Below, one piece after another: positions 16,633 to 25,495 of a stretch of 36,803 bases of DNA. The DNA is from Segetibacter sp. GTDB lineage: Bacteria > Bacteroidota > Bacteroidia > Chitinophagales > Chitinophagaceae. The DNA is taken from assembly GCA_028288485.1 (NCBI GenBank), contig JAQBNO010000036.1:1-36803 (forward strand), written 5' to 3'. Each line of letters begins with the position of its first letter. The first letter of the stretch is position 1. A program made the position numbers and the translations under genes. Below the pieces are notes generated by a model. The model ran no database searches. It had not been told where the DNA came from and saw only the letters and a list, made by a program, of their open reading frames with translations.

Positions 16633-16658
16633 CGCCGGCCATTAAGCCGGCGTTTTTT
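16633..16658 (+). terminator. Rho-independent terminator
   Basis: CGCCGGC (16633-16639), loop CATTAA, GCCGGCG (16646-16652), then TTTTTT. It lies 36 bases after the CHRD gene stop. Confidence 0.9.
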
Positions 16659-16715
16659 GTTGAGCCTCTTGAACATGAAGATTTTTGTCTCCGGCACTAG
16701 TGCTTACCTGAGCAT

Positions 16716-16740
16716 TCATTGCGTCGCACACTTGTACTGC
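16716..16740 (+). repeat. Short dispersed intergenic repeat (GCGTCGCAC form)
   Basis: CATTGCGTCGCACACTTGTA followed by CTGC. It matches inverted copy 27831-27855 almost exactly and is a variant of the GTTGTGTCACTC form. Confidence 0.7.
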
Positions 16741-16877
16741 AGCAAAAAAATCGAAAGGCTCATTTTTGTTTGGCTTTAAAGCCTCTTTAGTGGCTTGCGG
16801 TTACTCTACTAACGAACTCGTTTTGCTGTCTTGATTCTTAATGTTTTTTAGATACCGGCTTTTTGTACTATAAGAAT

Positions 16878-17010
16878 CATCGTTGCTACGCTCAGTTCAA
16901 CTTTTAATTCTTAATAGAACTTAGCGTGCCAGTTTTTACCCGGAGCTTGCCTGAGGGCAGGGTGAGCTAAGCCGAAGGGTGCAATCCTTGTGTCTGCCTT
17001 GCCAGTGGCA
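16878..17010 (+). repeat. Dispersed intergenic repeat, long form (copy 2)
   Basis: CATCGTTGCTACGCTCAGTT, then CAACTTTTAATTC, GAACTTAGCGTGCCAGTTT, and after a short insertion AAGCCGAAGGGTGCAATCC then TTGT. The same blocks in the same order occur inverted at 1885-1984. Confidence 0.65.
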
Positions 17011-17255
17011 ACAAAAGAGTAAAGTTGCTGCCTGTTTTTATGGCTGGTGTTATAATATTCGCTTCCGACAACAGGTATTGCATAAGGGACATCAGCGGGT
17101 TGGGCACCAGGCGAAGCGGAAGGCATTCTGAAACCGGAGAAGCAGTTTCAGAAACAAGCGGTTGGAGTCCGTTGCAATAAGAGGCTACGCGGCTTGAGCT
17201 ATAAATGATCGCACTAAAACTTTATTTTGCACGGTTTCGCGGCCGCCGCTGAAGT

Positions 17256-17282
17256 TTCCTGCGTCGCACTCCTGTACTTGTA
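17256..17282 (+). repeat. Short dispersed intergenic repeat (GCGTCGCAC form)
   Basis: TTCCTGCGTCGCACTCCTGT then ACTTG, about 155 bases before the phosphoesterase gene start. Confidence 0.6.
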
Positions 17283-17436
17283 GTATTTTACCTCTGCAAA
17301 CCTTTACGATTTTAAAACATAATATTCGCTTAATCTTGAATTCGCCTGAAGTAATAACTTGCAGCTTTATTCACGTAAAAAAACGGTTGTTGGTGAAAAG
17401 TGTAACTTGCTCTATCTAACAACCGATAAGCCTCTT

Positions 17437-19926
17437 ATGAAAAAATTTACCTTTTTTACTTTTTACACTTTCCTTGCCATTGTTTCTTTCGCTCAACCAA
17501 AGAGCGCCTCGTTGCAAAATCAATTGGCAAAAAAGCAAGTCCGTCTTCCCAACGGCTGGCATCTTTCTCCGGCAGGCCGTTCACTACCGCTGGGCGATCT
17601 GCCCCTCAATATGGCAGTTTCACCTTCCAAGAAGCTGATAGCTGTAACCAACAATGGACAGAGTATTCAAAGCATCCAGTTAATTGATCCCGTTACAGAA
17701 AAGGTGTTGCATGATGTTATTATTCCAAAGTCGTGGTATGGACTAAAGTTTAGTGCAGATGAAAAGTTTTTGTATGCATCTGGCGGCAATGACAACTGGA
17801 TCTTTCAATATGCGGTGATCGGCAACAAACTTCAATTGCGGGATAGCATTATTCTCGGGAAAAAGTGGCCCGAAAAAATCTCTCCGGCCGGTATTGAAAT
17901 AGATGACGCTCAAAAATTGATGTACATCGTAACCAAAGAAAACAACTCCTTGTATGTTGTTGACCTTGGTACAAAAAAAATCGTTTACCAGCAGGAACTA
18001 GGTAAAGAATCCTATGCCTGTTTGTTATCACCCAACAAAAGCGAGTTATATATTTCACTTTGGGGTGGCGATAAAGTGCTGGTGTTTAATACAAGACAAA
18101 GAAAAATAGTGGAAGAAATTCCGGTAGGGGATAACCCGAACGAACTATTATTGAATAAGAATGGGAACGTTTTATTTGTCGCCAATGCCAATGACAATAG
18201 TGTTTCTGTAATTGATATAAAAGCCCGTAAAGTACTTGAAGTTCTGAACGCCGCCTTATTTGCAAATGCACCGGAAGGCTCTACTTCTAACGGGCTTGCT
18301 TTGTCTGTATCAGAAAAGAATTTATATGTTGCAAATGCCGACAACAATTGCCTCGCTGTGTTTGATGTATCTGTGCCCGGAAAGAGTAAATCAAAAGGTT
18401 TTATTCCTGTAGGCTGGTATCCGACCAATATAAAAGTTATTGGTAAAAAAATCTTTGTTGCTAATGGTAAGGGCTTTTCTTCTTTCGCTAATCCTAAAGG
18501 ACCCAACCCAATAGCTACGCAGCAACTGGTAACTCGCCACCTGGGAGATACCTCTGCAGAAGTACGCGCCGATTACATTGGCGGATTAATGAAAGGAACG
18601 ATGTCAGTTATTGATGAACCTTCAGATGCTGCACTTGCTGTTTACTCAAAAGCCGTTTATAAAAACACACCTTATACAAAAGCTTCCGAGATGACTGCAC
18701 AGGGTGAAGTTGGAAATCCGATACCTATGAAAGTGGGCGCCGCTTCGCCTATAAAACATGTTTTTTATATTATTAAGGAAAACAGGACGTATGACCAGGT
18801 TTTGGGCGATGTGCGGGAAGGAAACGGCGATACAAGCATTCTTTTATTTGGCGAAAGAATTACGCCAAACCAACACAAGCTGGTAAAAGAGTTCGTACTG
18901 CTCGACAACTTTTATGCCGATGGAGAAGTAAGTGCCGATGGACATAACTGGAGCACATCGGCAATGGCGACTGATTATCTTGAAAAAAATTGGGTAACAA
19001 GTTACGGGGCACGCGGGGGTAGTTATCCTGGTGAAGGAAAGCGTGAAATAGCAAATCCTAAAAGAGGTTTTATCTGGGATTATTGCAAAAGGGCCGGTGT
19101 AAGTTTTCGTACTTATGGCGAGTTTGCCGACAATGGAAAAGCAAACATCCCGGTTTTGGAAAATCATTTCTGCCCATACTATACCGATTATAATTTGAGT
19201 GTAAGAGATACGGTACGCTTTAATCAATGGCGAAGAGAGTTCGATTCACTCGTAGCTGCTAATGCTGTTCCGCAATTTAATTCACTTCGTTTCGGTAACG
19301 ATCATACCGAAGGTTTACGTCGTGGCAGTGCAACACCGTTTGCTCATGTGGCCGACAATGACCTGGCAGTTGGGTTATTTGTCGAGTATCTTTCAAAGAG
19401 CCCCATATGGAAAGAAAGCGTTGTATTTATAGTAGAAGATGATGCACAGAACGGCCCCGACCATGTAGATGCTCACCGAACCACTGCTTATCTTGCCGGG
19501 CCATATGTAAAGAGAAATTTTGTGGACCACTCTATGTACTCCACCTCCTCTATGTTACGCACGATGGAGTTAATTTTAGGTCTTCCGCCAATGAGCCAGT
19601 ACGACGCGTCAGCAACACCTATGTTTAAAAGTTTCACAGCCACACCCAATTACAGTACCTTCCAATCGGTGCCCGCCAACATAAACCTTAATGATAAAAA
19701 TACAGCTACAACAGCAACAGCAAAGCTGAGCGATGAGATTGACTTAACTAAAGAAGACAGGGTGCCTGATTTATTGTTTAGTAATATAATATGGAAAGCG
19801 GTAAAAGGAGAGGACAGTATAATGCCGGCACCACGTCGTAGCGCCTTTGTAAAAGTTGCAGATACTGATGACGAAGAGGAAGAAGAGAAAGAAATGAAAT
19901 TGAAACGCAAGTCAAAGAAAAAATAA
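17437..19926 (+). CDS. YncE-type beta-propeller fused to phosphoesterase (alkaline phosphatase-like) domain
   Basis: The ATG at 17437 gives a Sec signal peptide ending SFAQ (1-20); an upstream TTG in frame at 17359 would bury it. 829 residues, exported. Residues about 45-370 form a YVTN/YncE propeller with repeats such as MAVSPSKKLIAVTNNG, LLLNKNGNVLFVANANDNSV and LSVSEKNLYVANADNN. Residues about 435-730 are a phosphoesterase-family domain: KHVFYIIKENRTYDQVLGD, where Glu and Asn usually bind metal, then LLDNFYADGEVSADGHNWS, and VFIVEDDAQNGPDHVDAHR late in the domain. Such domains hydrolyse phosphate esters with bound metals. The tail is unusual: TDDEEEEEKE followed by KLKRKSKKK. The next gene, a TonB-dependent receptor, could import the released product. 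The substrate is unknown. Confidence 0.9.
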   Translation: MKKFTFFTFYTFLAIVSFAQPKSASLQNQLAKKQVRLPNGWHLSPAGRSLPLGDLPLNMAVSPSKKLIAVTNNGQSIQSIQLIDPVTEKVLHDVIIPKSWYGLKFSADEKFLYASGGNDNWIFQYAVIGNKLQLRDSIILGKKWPEKISPAGIEIDDAQKLMYIVTKENNSLYVVDLGTKKIVYQQELGKESYACLLSPNKSELYISLWGGDKVLVFNTRQRKIVEEIPVGDNPNELLLNKNGNVLFVANANDNSVSVIDIKARKVLEVLNAALFANAPEGSTSNGLALSVSEKNLYVANADNNCLAVFDVSVPGKSKSKGFIPVGWYPTNIKVIGKKIFVANGKGFSSFANPKGPNPIATQQLVTRHLGDTSAEVRADYIGGLMKGTMSVIDEPSDAALAVYSKAVYKNTPYTKASEMTAQGEVGNPIPMKVGAASPIKHVFYIIKENRTYDQVLGDVREGNGDTSILLFGERITPNQHKLVKEFVLLDNFYADGEVSADGHNWSTSAMATDYLEKNWVTSYGARGGSYPGEGKREIANPKRGFIWDYCKRAGVSFRTYGEFADNGKANIPVLENHFCPYYTDYNLSVRDTVRFNQWRREFDSLVAANAVPQFNSLRFGNDHTEGLRRGSATPFAHVADNDLAVGLFVEYLSKSPIWKESVVFIVEDDAQNGPDHVDAHRTTAYLAGPYVKRNFVDHSMYSTSSMLRTMELILGLPPMSQYDASATPMFKSFTATPNYSTFQSVPANINLNDKNTATTATAKLSDEIDLTKEDRVPDLLFSNIIWKAVKGEDSIMPAPRRSAFVKVADTDDEEEEEKEMKLKRKSKKK

Positions 19927-19984
19927 ATTATAGCTTTAAAGAGAATGTGGATTTTTTTGTTACGACATTTATAACTCGTTTCAA

Positions 19985-20010
19985 CATCGTTGTGTCACTC
20001 ACTTTTGCTG
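19985..20010 (+). repeat. Short dispersed intergenic repeat
   Basis: CATCGTTGTGTCACTCAC then TTTTGCTG, one base different from the copy at 10003-10028. Confidence 0.75.
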
Positions 20011-20061
20011 GCAGAAACTTTATTCAGCTATTTAAGCGCTTTGTTCTTTAATTTATTACTG

Positions 20062-20166
20062 GTGTCAACTCAAAAGTGAATCGTCAAATAACAGAATGAG
20101 TGAACCTTTTTGACGTTTTACTTTTGTCGTTTTACGAAGCGATAATTTTAATTTGACTTCGCAACC
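20062..20166 (+). repeat. MITE-like repeat, copy B (decayed)
   Basis: GTGTCAACTCAAAAGTGA, CGTCAAA, GAATGAG, TACTTTTG and ATTTTAATTTGACTT occur in the same order and spacing as in 27195-27305. Over 41 aligned bases at the right end, about 30 match. The terminal inverted repeat is weaker than in copy A. Confidence 0.55.
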
Positions 20167-20279
20167 GTCTCTTTCCAGGTACTTAACAAACGTACAAGAG
20201 ACGCGCCACCACCGGAACGATTTAAAGTAGTAGCAATAAAGCCGGCCTCATAAAAATGATTGCATTTCCCGGAATTACA

Positions 20280-22301
20280 ATGAGAAAATTTACCGCCTTT
20301 GCCATGCTGTTTTTTGTAGCCGCGCGAACTTCTTATGCCCAACAGGATACGAGCACACAATTATTAGATGAAGTCGTGATCACCGCACAACGCACACAAC
20401 AAAAGGAATTGCTCGTTCCATACAGTACCAAAACTATAACAAGGGCCTATACAGAAAACTTTCAGCCCCGTACTACTCCTGAAGCACTTACGGGAGTGAA
20501 CGGCGTGTTTATTCAAAAGACAAATCATGGCGGTGGCTCACCTTTTATAAGAGGTCTAACCGGTAATCAAACCCTGATCCTCGTCGATGGCATTCGCTTA
20601 AACAATTCTACTTTTCGTTATGGCCCGAATCAATACCTGAACACTATCGACGCCTATACCATACATAGAATGGAAGTGGTAAAGGGAACCGGTTCTGTTC
20701 AATATGGTACGGATGCTTTGGGAGGAGTGTTGCAAATTTTTACCAAAGAGCCGGCCTTTAGCGACGCTAAACAAAAATGGTCAGGAAGGGCACTGGGAAA
20801 ATACATGACCGGTGATATGGAGAAAACGATTCGGGGTGAAGCAGGTTTTAGGTCACAAAAATTTGCAGCACACGTGGGAGCCACTTACCGCAACTTTGGT
20901 GACCTCTTTGGTGGCGATACAACAGGTAAACAATCGCCGTCAGGTTATAAAGAGTTTGCTTTTGATACTAAGCTGAAATTCCTTTTACAACCCAGGGTGG
21001 TACTAACGCTGGCTAACCAGTTTTTGCAGCAGCAACATGTACCGGTGTACCACAAAGTAGTTTTGGAAAACTTTGCAGTAAATGAATTTGATCCCCAGTT
21101 TCGCATGTTGAACTATGCCAAATTGACTATTGGCGGTAACAGCAATCTGCTTGGTAATATCGAAATAATTGCTTCGTGGCAAAAAAGTATTGAAGGGCGA
21201 AACAGCCTAAAAAATGGCAGCACAACGCTACGGAAAGAGAAAGATGAAATAAATACCCTTGGCCTTACTACAGATATATCTTCCCGTCTCTCGGGAATTT
21301 GGACAGCCAATTCCGGAGTAGAGATCTATAATGACAGGGTGGGCAGCACCCGGGAAGATATTAATATTCAAAATAACCGGCGAGCATTGTTAAGAGGTCT
21401 TTACCCTGATGGTTCGGGGTATACAAATTCTTCTGTCTATTCTTTACATCATTTCAATTTAAATAAATGGGCAATTGAAGGTGGACTTCGTTTAAATACT
21501 TTTTCCATTCGAATTTCAGATACTACTGTAGGTAAAGTGACAATTAACCCTTCCGCATTTGTTTACAATGCTGCTGTCATGTACAACATTTCAAATCAAC
21601 ATCATTTGTATGCAACAGTGAGTTCAGGTTTCAGGGCTCCTAATATTGATGATTTGGGTACGCTCGGCATTGTCGATTTCAGGTATGAAGTTCCCACAAC
21701 TTCTCTTAAACCTGAAAAGTCGACGAATACAGAAGCAGGATATAAGTTTAAAACGAAAAAGTTTGGCGGAACTGTAGCAGGCTTTTATATGCACCTGGAC
21801 GATTTAATTACGAGGTTGAAAGTTGAGGGACATATCATTAATGGCTACCAGGTATATGCAAAGGAAAATGTGGAAAAGGCATATATAAAAGGATTTGAAA
21901 CAGAAGTTTATTATGATGTTTTAAAAAGTCTTACTCTTACCGGTAACCTTTCCTATACGTATGGACAAAGTCTTTCAAAAGCTGAACCCTTACGTCGCAT
22001 TCCTCCTATGTTCGGTCGGGTGAATACTACCTGGCACAAACAAGAGTGGTTTGCTTCAGCAGAGTTGTTGTTTGCTGCAAAACAAGAGCGGCTGGCACAG
22101 GGAGATAGAGAAGACAACAGGATACCTACGGGTGGAACGCCCGGTTGGAATATTTTAAACGTTTACACCGGCTATGAATTGAAGCATGTTAAACTGAATG
22201 TTGGTTTGCAAAATTTATTCGATGAAGATTACCGCACACATGGTTCGGGCATGAACGGTGTGGGAAGAAGCGCATGGATAGCTGTTGCTATAAAATTGTA
22301 A
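20280..22301 (+). CDS. TonB-dependent outer-membrane receptor
   Basis: Starting at the ATG at 20280 (a further ATG at 20256 adds eight residues before the signal), this gives 673 residues with a signal peptide ending TSYAQ. The mature N-terminus has LLDEVVITAQRTQQ as TonB box region. The plug (about 45-165) includes PEALTGVNGVFIQKTN, GGGSPFIRGLTGNQTLILVD, and VKGTGSVQYGTDALGGVLQI. The rest is a 22-strand barrel, ending YRTHGSGMNGVGRSAWIAVA with a C-terminal aliphatic/aromatic residue pattern. There is no N-terminal carboxypeptidase-like domain, unlike the SusC neighbour, so it resembles siderophore, haem or cobalamin receptors. RGLTGNQTLILVDGIRLNN and the SSGFRAPNIDDL block recall haemoglobin/transferrin receptors, but the ligand is not certain. 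Its position just after the phosphoesterase suggests a joint role. Confidence 0.92.
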   Translation: MRKFTAFAMLFFVAARTSYAQQDTSTQLLDEVVITAQRTQQKELLVPYSTKTITRAYTENFQPRTTPEALTGVNGVFIQKTNHGGGSPFIRGLTGNQTLILVDGIRLNNSTFRYGPNQYLNTIDAYTIHRMEVVKGTGSVQYGTDALGGVLQIFTKEPAFSDAKQKWSGRALGKYMTGDMEKTIRGEAGFRSQKFAAHVGATYRNFGDLFGGDTTGKQSPSGYKEFAFDTKLKFLLQPRVVLTLANQFLQQQHVPVYHKVVLENFAVNEFDPQFRMLNYAKLTIGGNSNLLGNIEIIASWQKSIEGRNSLKNGSTTLRKEKDEINTLGLTTDISSRLSGIWTANSGVEIYNDRVGSTREDINIQNNRRALLRGLYPDGSGYTNSSVYSLHHFNLNKWAIEGGLRLNTFSIRISDTTVGKVTINPSAFVYNAAVMYNISNQHHLYATVSSGFRAPNIDDLGTLGIVDFRYEVPTTSLKPEKSTNTEAGYKFKTKKFGGTVAGFYMHLDDLITRLKVEGHIINGYQVYAKENVEKAYIKGFETEVYYDVLKSLTLTGNLSYTYGQSLSKAEPLRRIPPMFGRVNTTWHKQEWFASAELLFAAKQERLAQGDREDNRIPTGGTPGWNILNVYTGYELKHVKLNVGLQNLFDEDYRTHGSGMNGVGRSAWIAVAIKL

Positions 22302-22470
22302 ATTAAAATAGTCCAGTCATTCAATATCCAGTGGTAAGTTGCAGGTAAAAAAGTACTGACGAAAAAACCTGTCGGGTCAATTGAACGAAAAAACGTTGAG
22401 CCGCGAAACTAAATAATTTTACTTCACCTTTTGTTAATACAACTTTGCTTTCCAAACCTAAACTGCCTAT

Positions 22471-22478
22471 TACTTTTG
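22471..22478 (+). promoter_or_regulatory. Putative -7 box upstream of susC-like gene
   Basis: TACTTTTG matches TAnnTTTG, 26 bases before the ATG at 22505. The nearest TTG upstream is at 22445, a 23-base spacer, longer than usual. Confidence 0.4.
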
Positions 22479-22504
22479 TAAATTCAAGTAAAATTTTAAA
22501 GCTT

Positions 22505-25489
22505 ATGAGTCAAATGATTAGACGATATTTAAGGCCTTTTTTCCTGGTAATGTTTGCATTAATCTATACATCGATTTTGCATGCTCAGCAATCGCGAATT
22601 AGTGGTACTGTAAAAGACAGCGCCACCAACCGACCTGTTTCTGGTGTTTCAGTTGTAAATAATGCTGCTAGAAGCTCCGGAACTTCTACCAGTGAAACCG
22701 GTGAGTTTACGATTGTTGGCAAGCCCGGCGATCGATTGACCCTTACTTCGGTAGGTTATGAAAGTGTCACCGTAACGGTGGGCAACGAAACACAAATAGA
22801 AGTAACACTTTTGGCAAAAGCGGGTCAGTTAAACGAAGTAGTTGTGGTGGGATATGGAAGCACTACTAAGAAAGACGTGACCGGCTCGGTTAAGTCGATA
22901 AAAAGCGAAGATTTTAACCGTGGTATCATTAATTCGCCTGAACAATTATTACAGGGTAAAGTGTCAGGGGTAAATGTAACTTCAGCCAGCGGTGAACCAG
23001 GCGGGGCACAAAATATCACGGTCCGGGGCCCCGGTGGAGTAAGAACCGGAAGTACCCCGCTGTTTGTGGTTGATGGTTTCCCTTTAGATAATTCAGGCAC
23101 GGGAGGCGCTACCAACCCGCTTACTTTTTTAAATCCCCAGGATATTCAAAGCATTGATGTATTAAAAGATGCTTCCGCAACAGCTATTTACGGATCAAGG
23201 GGAGCCAATGGCGTAATTATAATTACTACCAAAAAAGGCAGGGCGGGTTTTAGTACAGTTAATTATGGGTTTAGCATGGGCGTAGCGACGATGGCAAGAG
23301 CATTGCCATTGTTTTCGGCTGACGAATTTAAGAAGCAGGTAGTGGGATTGGGTGGAGTGTTAGATGATCAGGGCGCCAACACCGATTGGCAAAAAGAAAT
23401 CACGCGCTCTGCAATCACCCAAACTCATAATCTTTCATTAAGTGGCGGAGCAAATAAATTCACTTATTATGCATCGCTTAATATGCAAAAGCAGGAGGGT
23501 ATAATCAAAGGAAACAGGTTTGATACCTACAGCGGCAGAATAAACTTAAGTCAAAAATTATTGGATGATAAGCTGACAATAGAAGTTAATTTAAATGCTA
23601 CTAACACTTACAATGAAAGACCACCCAGCCAGGGCATGATTGGCAGCGCGCTTGCAGCAAACCCTACTTACCCGGCCTATGCTCCTGACGGCACGGCGGC
23701 AAGATACCAGGGTGTAACCAACCCGCTGATTACATTAGCCCTCGATAAAGAATATACGACGAAAGACCGGGTGCTAGGCAATATAGCCGGTAGTTTAACC
23801 CTGGCAAAAGGGCTCGTTTACAGGCTTAATTTTGGTATTGACAACTCCACATCTACCAGCGATAATCAGTCTCTTCCCAATGCCCTGCCTGCGCAAATAG
23901 GCGGGTTGACCACGATAAATAATAACAACAGGAATAACCTGGTGGAAAATTACCTTACTTATTCCCGCAGGATGAATGACCATAATATCTCTGCACTTGC
24001 CGGTCATTCTTACCAGAAAATATTTGTGCAAAGCCGTGCAACAAGTATTACCGGTTTTCCTATACTGGATATAGAGCCTCGTTATAATCCGGGACTTGGA
24101 CAGCAGCTTACCCTGGCTAATAACCGTCCTACAGGTTATGCTTTCATCAATGAGCTTCAGTCTTTTTTCTCCCGTATCAATTATCAATACCAGGATAAAT
24201 ACCTGTTAACCGCTACATTTAGAGCGGACGGATCCTCAAAATTTGGCGAAAATAATAAGTATGGTTACTTTCCTTCCTTCTCTGCGGGATGGATTGTATC
24301 GGAAGAAAAATTCATGGAGTCTTCCATATTCAATAGCCTGAAACTAAGGGCGGGTTGGGGACAAACGGGTAACCAGGAAATTCCGCCAAAAATTACGCAG
24401 GAGTTATATACTTCTGTTGCAACAGGTTCTTCAAGTTATCCGCTTTTTCCAATAGGCACTTATCCAGGTGGTACAACCGTAACACGTCTTGCTAATGAAG
24501 ATATACAGTGGGAAGTGTCTACACAAACCGATGTCGGGCTGGATTTCTCACTTTTAAAAGGGCGCCTTACAGGTACAGTAGATTATTTCCGCAAGGTGTC
24601 GAACAATATACTTCTTCAGATTGTACCTGCCGACCCGGTACAACCGGCCAGCACCACCTGGTCTAATATAAAAGATATGACCGTTACCAACAAAGGTCTT
24701 GAGCTTGAATTGAATTATCAGCATACTGCTAAAGGTGGCTTTGGCTATAATGTAGGTGGTAATGTCACCTTCATTAATAACGTTGTAGCAGGATCGCCCT
24801 ATAGCATTTTATCAACCGGCTCGGCCTCGGGATCGGGTATTACCAGCGCTACCATAAATGGTTATATTAATGGACAGCCTATCGGTACTTTTTTCCTGAA
24901 AGAATTTATAGGCTTCGATTCCGTTGGTAAAACCAGGTTTACGGATGTAAACAAAAGCGGCGGACCTGCAAACGATAACGACCGGGTCGCCTTGGGCACA
25001 GCCTTACCTACCTTCATGTACAATTTCAATGGAGACGTGAGCTATAAGAACTTTTATTTTTCTGCGAATTTCAACGGGGTATCGGGTAATAAAATTTTTG
25101 ATAATACTTCCAATGCATTCTTTAGCAAAACGCGGTTAGCGAAAGGCATTAACACAACAGCAGAAGCTGTTCAATTTCGTGAAGAATCGACAAGCAATAC
25201 CACAGACGTTTCATCGAGATACCTGAAAAGCGGGGCTTACCTGCGATTAAACAACGCATCGATAGGATATACATTTAAACCAGAAGCTTTAGGCCTTAGC
25301 CGGTGGGTATCAAACCTACGTTTATCGCTTACCGGTCAAAACCTTTTCGTGATAACCGATTACGATGGCTACGATCCTGAAGTAAATACAGATAGAAGCG
25401 ATGGCGGAATTTCATCGTATGGTATTGATTACCTCAGTTATCCTAAAGCAAGATCTTTTATTTTAAGTTTAAATGTTGCATTAAAATAG
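22505..25489 (+). CDS. SusC/RagA-family TonB-linked outer-membrane protein
   Basis: The ATG at 22505 gives 994 residues with a signal peptide ending ILHAQ (1-28). An upstream TTG would place the signal too far in, and it precedes the likely promoter. Domains in order: carboxypeptidase-regulatory-like (about 30-100, SGTVKDSATNRPVSGVSVV and LTLTSVGYESV), the TonB box region LNEVVVVGYGSTTKKDVTGS, a SusC plug with LLQGKVSGVNVTSASGEPGG and VLKDASATAIYGSRGANGVI, and a long barrel ending SFILSLNVALK. SusC proteins form the channel of the SusCD import pair, opened by a SusD lid. The susD-like gene follows after six bases, so they are translated together. No glycosidase, peptidase or anti-sigma pair lies beside it, so the imported ligand (glycan or peptide) cannot be deduced. 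Confidence 0.95.
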   Translation: MSQMIRRYLRPFFLVMFALIYTSILHAQQSRISGTVKDSATNRPVSGVSVVNNAARSSGTSTSETGEFTIVGKPGDRLTLTSVGYESVTVTVGNETQIEVTLLAKAGQLNEVVVVGYGSTTKKDVTGSVKSIKSEDFNRGIINSPEQLLQGKVSGVNVTSASGEPGGAQNITVRGPGGVRTGSTPLFVVDGFPLDNSGTGGATNPLTFLNPQDIQSIDVLKDASATAIYGSRGANGVIIITTKKGRAGFSTVNYGFSMGVATMARALPLFSADEFKKQVVGLGGVLDDQGANTDWQKEITRSAITQTHNLSLSGGANKFTYYASLNMQKQEGIIKGNRFDTYSGRINLSQKLLDDKLTIEVNLNATNTYNERPPSQGMIGSALAANPTYPAYAPDGTAARYQGVTNPLITLALDKEYTTKDRVLGNIAGSLTLAKGLVYRLNFGIDNSTSTSDNQSLPNALPAQIGGLTTINNNNRNNLVENYLTYSRRMNDHNISALAGHSYQKIFVQSRATSITGFPILDIEPRYNPGLGQQLTLANNRPTGYAFINELQSFFSRINYQYQDKYLLTATFRADGSSKFGENNKYGYFPSFSAGWIVSEEKFMESSIFNSLKLRAGWGQTGNQEIPPKITQELYTSVATGSSSYPLFPIGTYPGGTTVTRLANEDIQWEVSTQTDVGLDFSLLKGRLTGTVDYFRKVSNNILLQIVPADPVQPASTTWSNIKDMTVTNKGLELELNYQHTAKGGFGYNVGGNVTFINNVVAGSPYSILSTGSASGSGITSATINGYINGQPIGTFFLKEFIGFDSVGKTRFTDVNKSGGPANDNDRVALGTALPTFMYNFNGDVSYKNFYFSANFNGVSGNKIFDNTSNAFFSKTRLAKGINTTAEAVQFREESTSNTTDVSSRYLKSGAYLRLNNASIGYTFKPEALGLSRWVSNLRLSLTGQNLFVITDYDGYDPEVNTDRSDGGISSYGIDYLSYPKARSFILSLNVALK

Positions 25490-25495
25490 TTTTAT

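Larger units (their letters stand above)
16659..17436. other. Repeat-rich intergenic region without a supported gene
   Basis: About 780 bases. It contains three repeat copies (16716-16740, 16878-17010 and 17256-17282) and a small hairpin, CTGAAAC/GTTTCAG, at 17128-17151. A minus-strand frame at 16911-17126 overlaps the long repeat and is not credible as a gene. Base composition is more GC-rich than the other gaps. Confidence 0.65.
19927..20279. other. Intergenic region with two repeat types
   Basis: About 350 bases. It holds a short dispersed repeat (19985-20010) and a decayed copy of the MITE-like repeat (20062-20166). Neither a terminator nor a promoter was clear. Confidence 0.6.

Noticed and set aside
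16911-17126. 71-residue minus-strand frame
   Set aside because: Most of it lies in the long dispersed repeat, whose other copy has no matching open frame.
18012-18506. 164-residue antisense frame inside the propeller-phosphoesterase gene
   Set aside because: A long shadow frame opposite a strongly supported gene; its sequence has no independent domain.
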